Assembly (NCBI GenBank): GCA_027859095.1
Contig: JAQIBN010000163.1
Span: forward strand, 1-34,885
Direction: 5' to 3'
DNA from: Spirochaetia bacterium
Lineage (GTDB): Bacteria > Spirochaetota > Spirochaetia > B11-G9
Length of the DNA stretch: 34,885 bases
Positions 34,687 through 34,885 of the stretch are shown one piece after another. Within the stretch, counting starts at the first letter, position 1; the number at the start of each line of letters is the position of its first letter. Both the position numbers and the translations under genes were made by a program. The notes under the pieces are model-generated. The model worked only from the letters and a program-made list of their open reading frames with translations. It made no database searches and had not been told where the DNA came from.

Positions 34687-34737
34687 CCCCTGCGTTAATG
34701 ATTGTAGGGGCGCGCAGCGGTCCGGGTCTCCCGGACG
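34687..34737. repeat. Pair of hairpins, REP-like element
   Basis: Two adjacent inverted repeats: GCCCCT/AGGGGC (34687-34692 with 34707-34712, extended by two bases with a wobble) and GTCCGGG/CCCGGAC (34721-34727 with 34731-34737, loop TCT). GC-rich against an AT-rich background, with no T-run, so a mobile or extragenic palindrome is more likely than a terminator. Confidence 0.6.
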
Positions 34738-34762
34738 GAACCCCTGGAAAGCCTTGGAACAA

Positions 34763-34885
34763 TATCAGGTTATGTCAGGCAAGGTCAAATAACTGTATTA
34801 TAACAATTTACGCCGTGTAACATGGTTCTGAGTGTATCAGGTTGTGTCATGCAGGTCAAGCAAAAATGTAATTATTCGTGTAACA
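34763..34885 (+). repeat. Imperfect tandem direct repeat, 72-bp period
   Basis: Copy 1 (34763-34822) and copy 2 (34835 to the window end) share TATCAGGTT, a GTCA-x-GC block, AGGTCAA and the closing GTGTAACA; the middle differs. Copy 2 is cut by the window end, so more copies may follow. It may be an element end or binding-site array; function unknown. Confidence 0.6.

Noticed and set aside
34763-34885. Integron attC site or CRISPR array
   Set aside because: The repeats lack the GTTRRRY/RYYYAAC core pair of attC, and only two imperfect units with no regular spacers are seen, so neither fits.

Overview
The window looks like chromosomal DNA of a low-GC, probably free-living spirochaete. This rests on gene content: BMP-family nucleoside-type ABC transport genes, coiled-coil small proteins, and several conserved genes I recognise only vaguely. 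It has no rRNA marker that would fix the taxonomy.

Layout. (1) 1-1480: a tyrosine recombinase reading leftward, next to tRNA-Leu(GAG) with its own promoter and terminator. This looks like the integrase end of an element that extends off the left edge. (2) 1550-12700, all minus strand: a housekeeping run. In transcription order it is trigger factor, ClpP, ClpX and Lon, then an exported protein, an NrnA-like DHH phosphoesterase, a sigma-70-like protein of unknown role, an RdgB/HAM1 nucleotide pyrophosphatase, oligoendopeptidase F and a small coiled-coil membrane protein. tig-clpP-clpX-lon is a protein quality-control operon with overlapping genes. (3) 12700-13480: a hairpin-rich spacer and five minus-strand tRNA genes (His, Arg, Lys, Leu, Gly) with a promoter and terminator. 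(4) 13595-18310: a plus-strand Hpt-REC-REC-GGDEF diguanylate cyclase, a convergent unknown gene, and a two-gene unit ending in an HEXXH metallopeptidase-like protein whose start is unusual. (5) 18391-22614: rpmB, then thrA (aspartokinase-like/homoserine dehydrogenase fusion) and thrC. The kinase half of ThrA has lost its signature motifs. (6) 22716-27507: a complete BMP-type ABC importer (binding protein, double ATPase, two permeases), with a terminator hairpin after the binding-protein gene that should give it excess transcript. (7) 27508-34885: an accessory island. It begins with a hairpin spacer and an intact Bro-N/DinD-like gene. Then follow remnants of a type IIG restriction-modification gene, a second Bro-N gene, a KilA-N gene, a SIR2-HerA defence pair and a nuclease-like gene. 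Nearly every one is an N-terminal piece joined to a C-terminal piece with the middle missing. The island ends with an apparently intact HTH protein and palindromic and direct repeats.

The core genes form ordinary operons. The most unusual signals are the series of domain-scale deletions in the defence island, a 15-bp palindrome shared by two Bro-N genes but read in different frames, the pseudo-aspartokinase ThrA, a likely non-AUG (ATT) start on the metallopeptidase gene, and the sigma-like orphan. All family calls come from reading motifs by eye; no database search was run.
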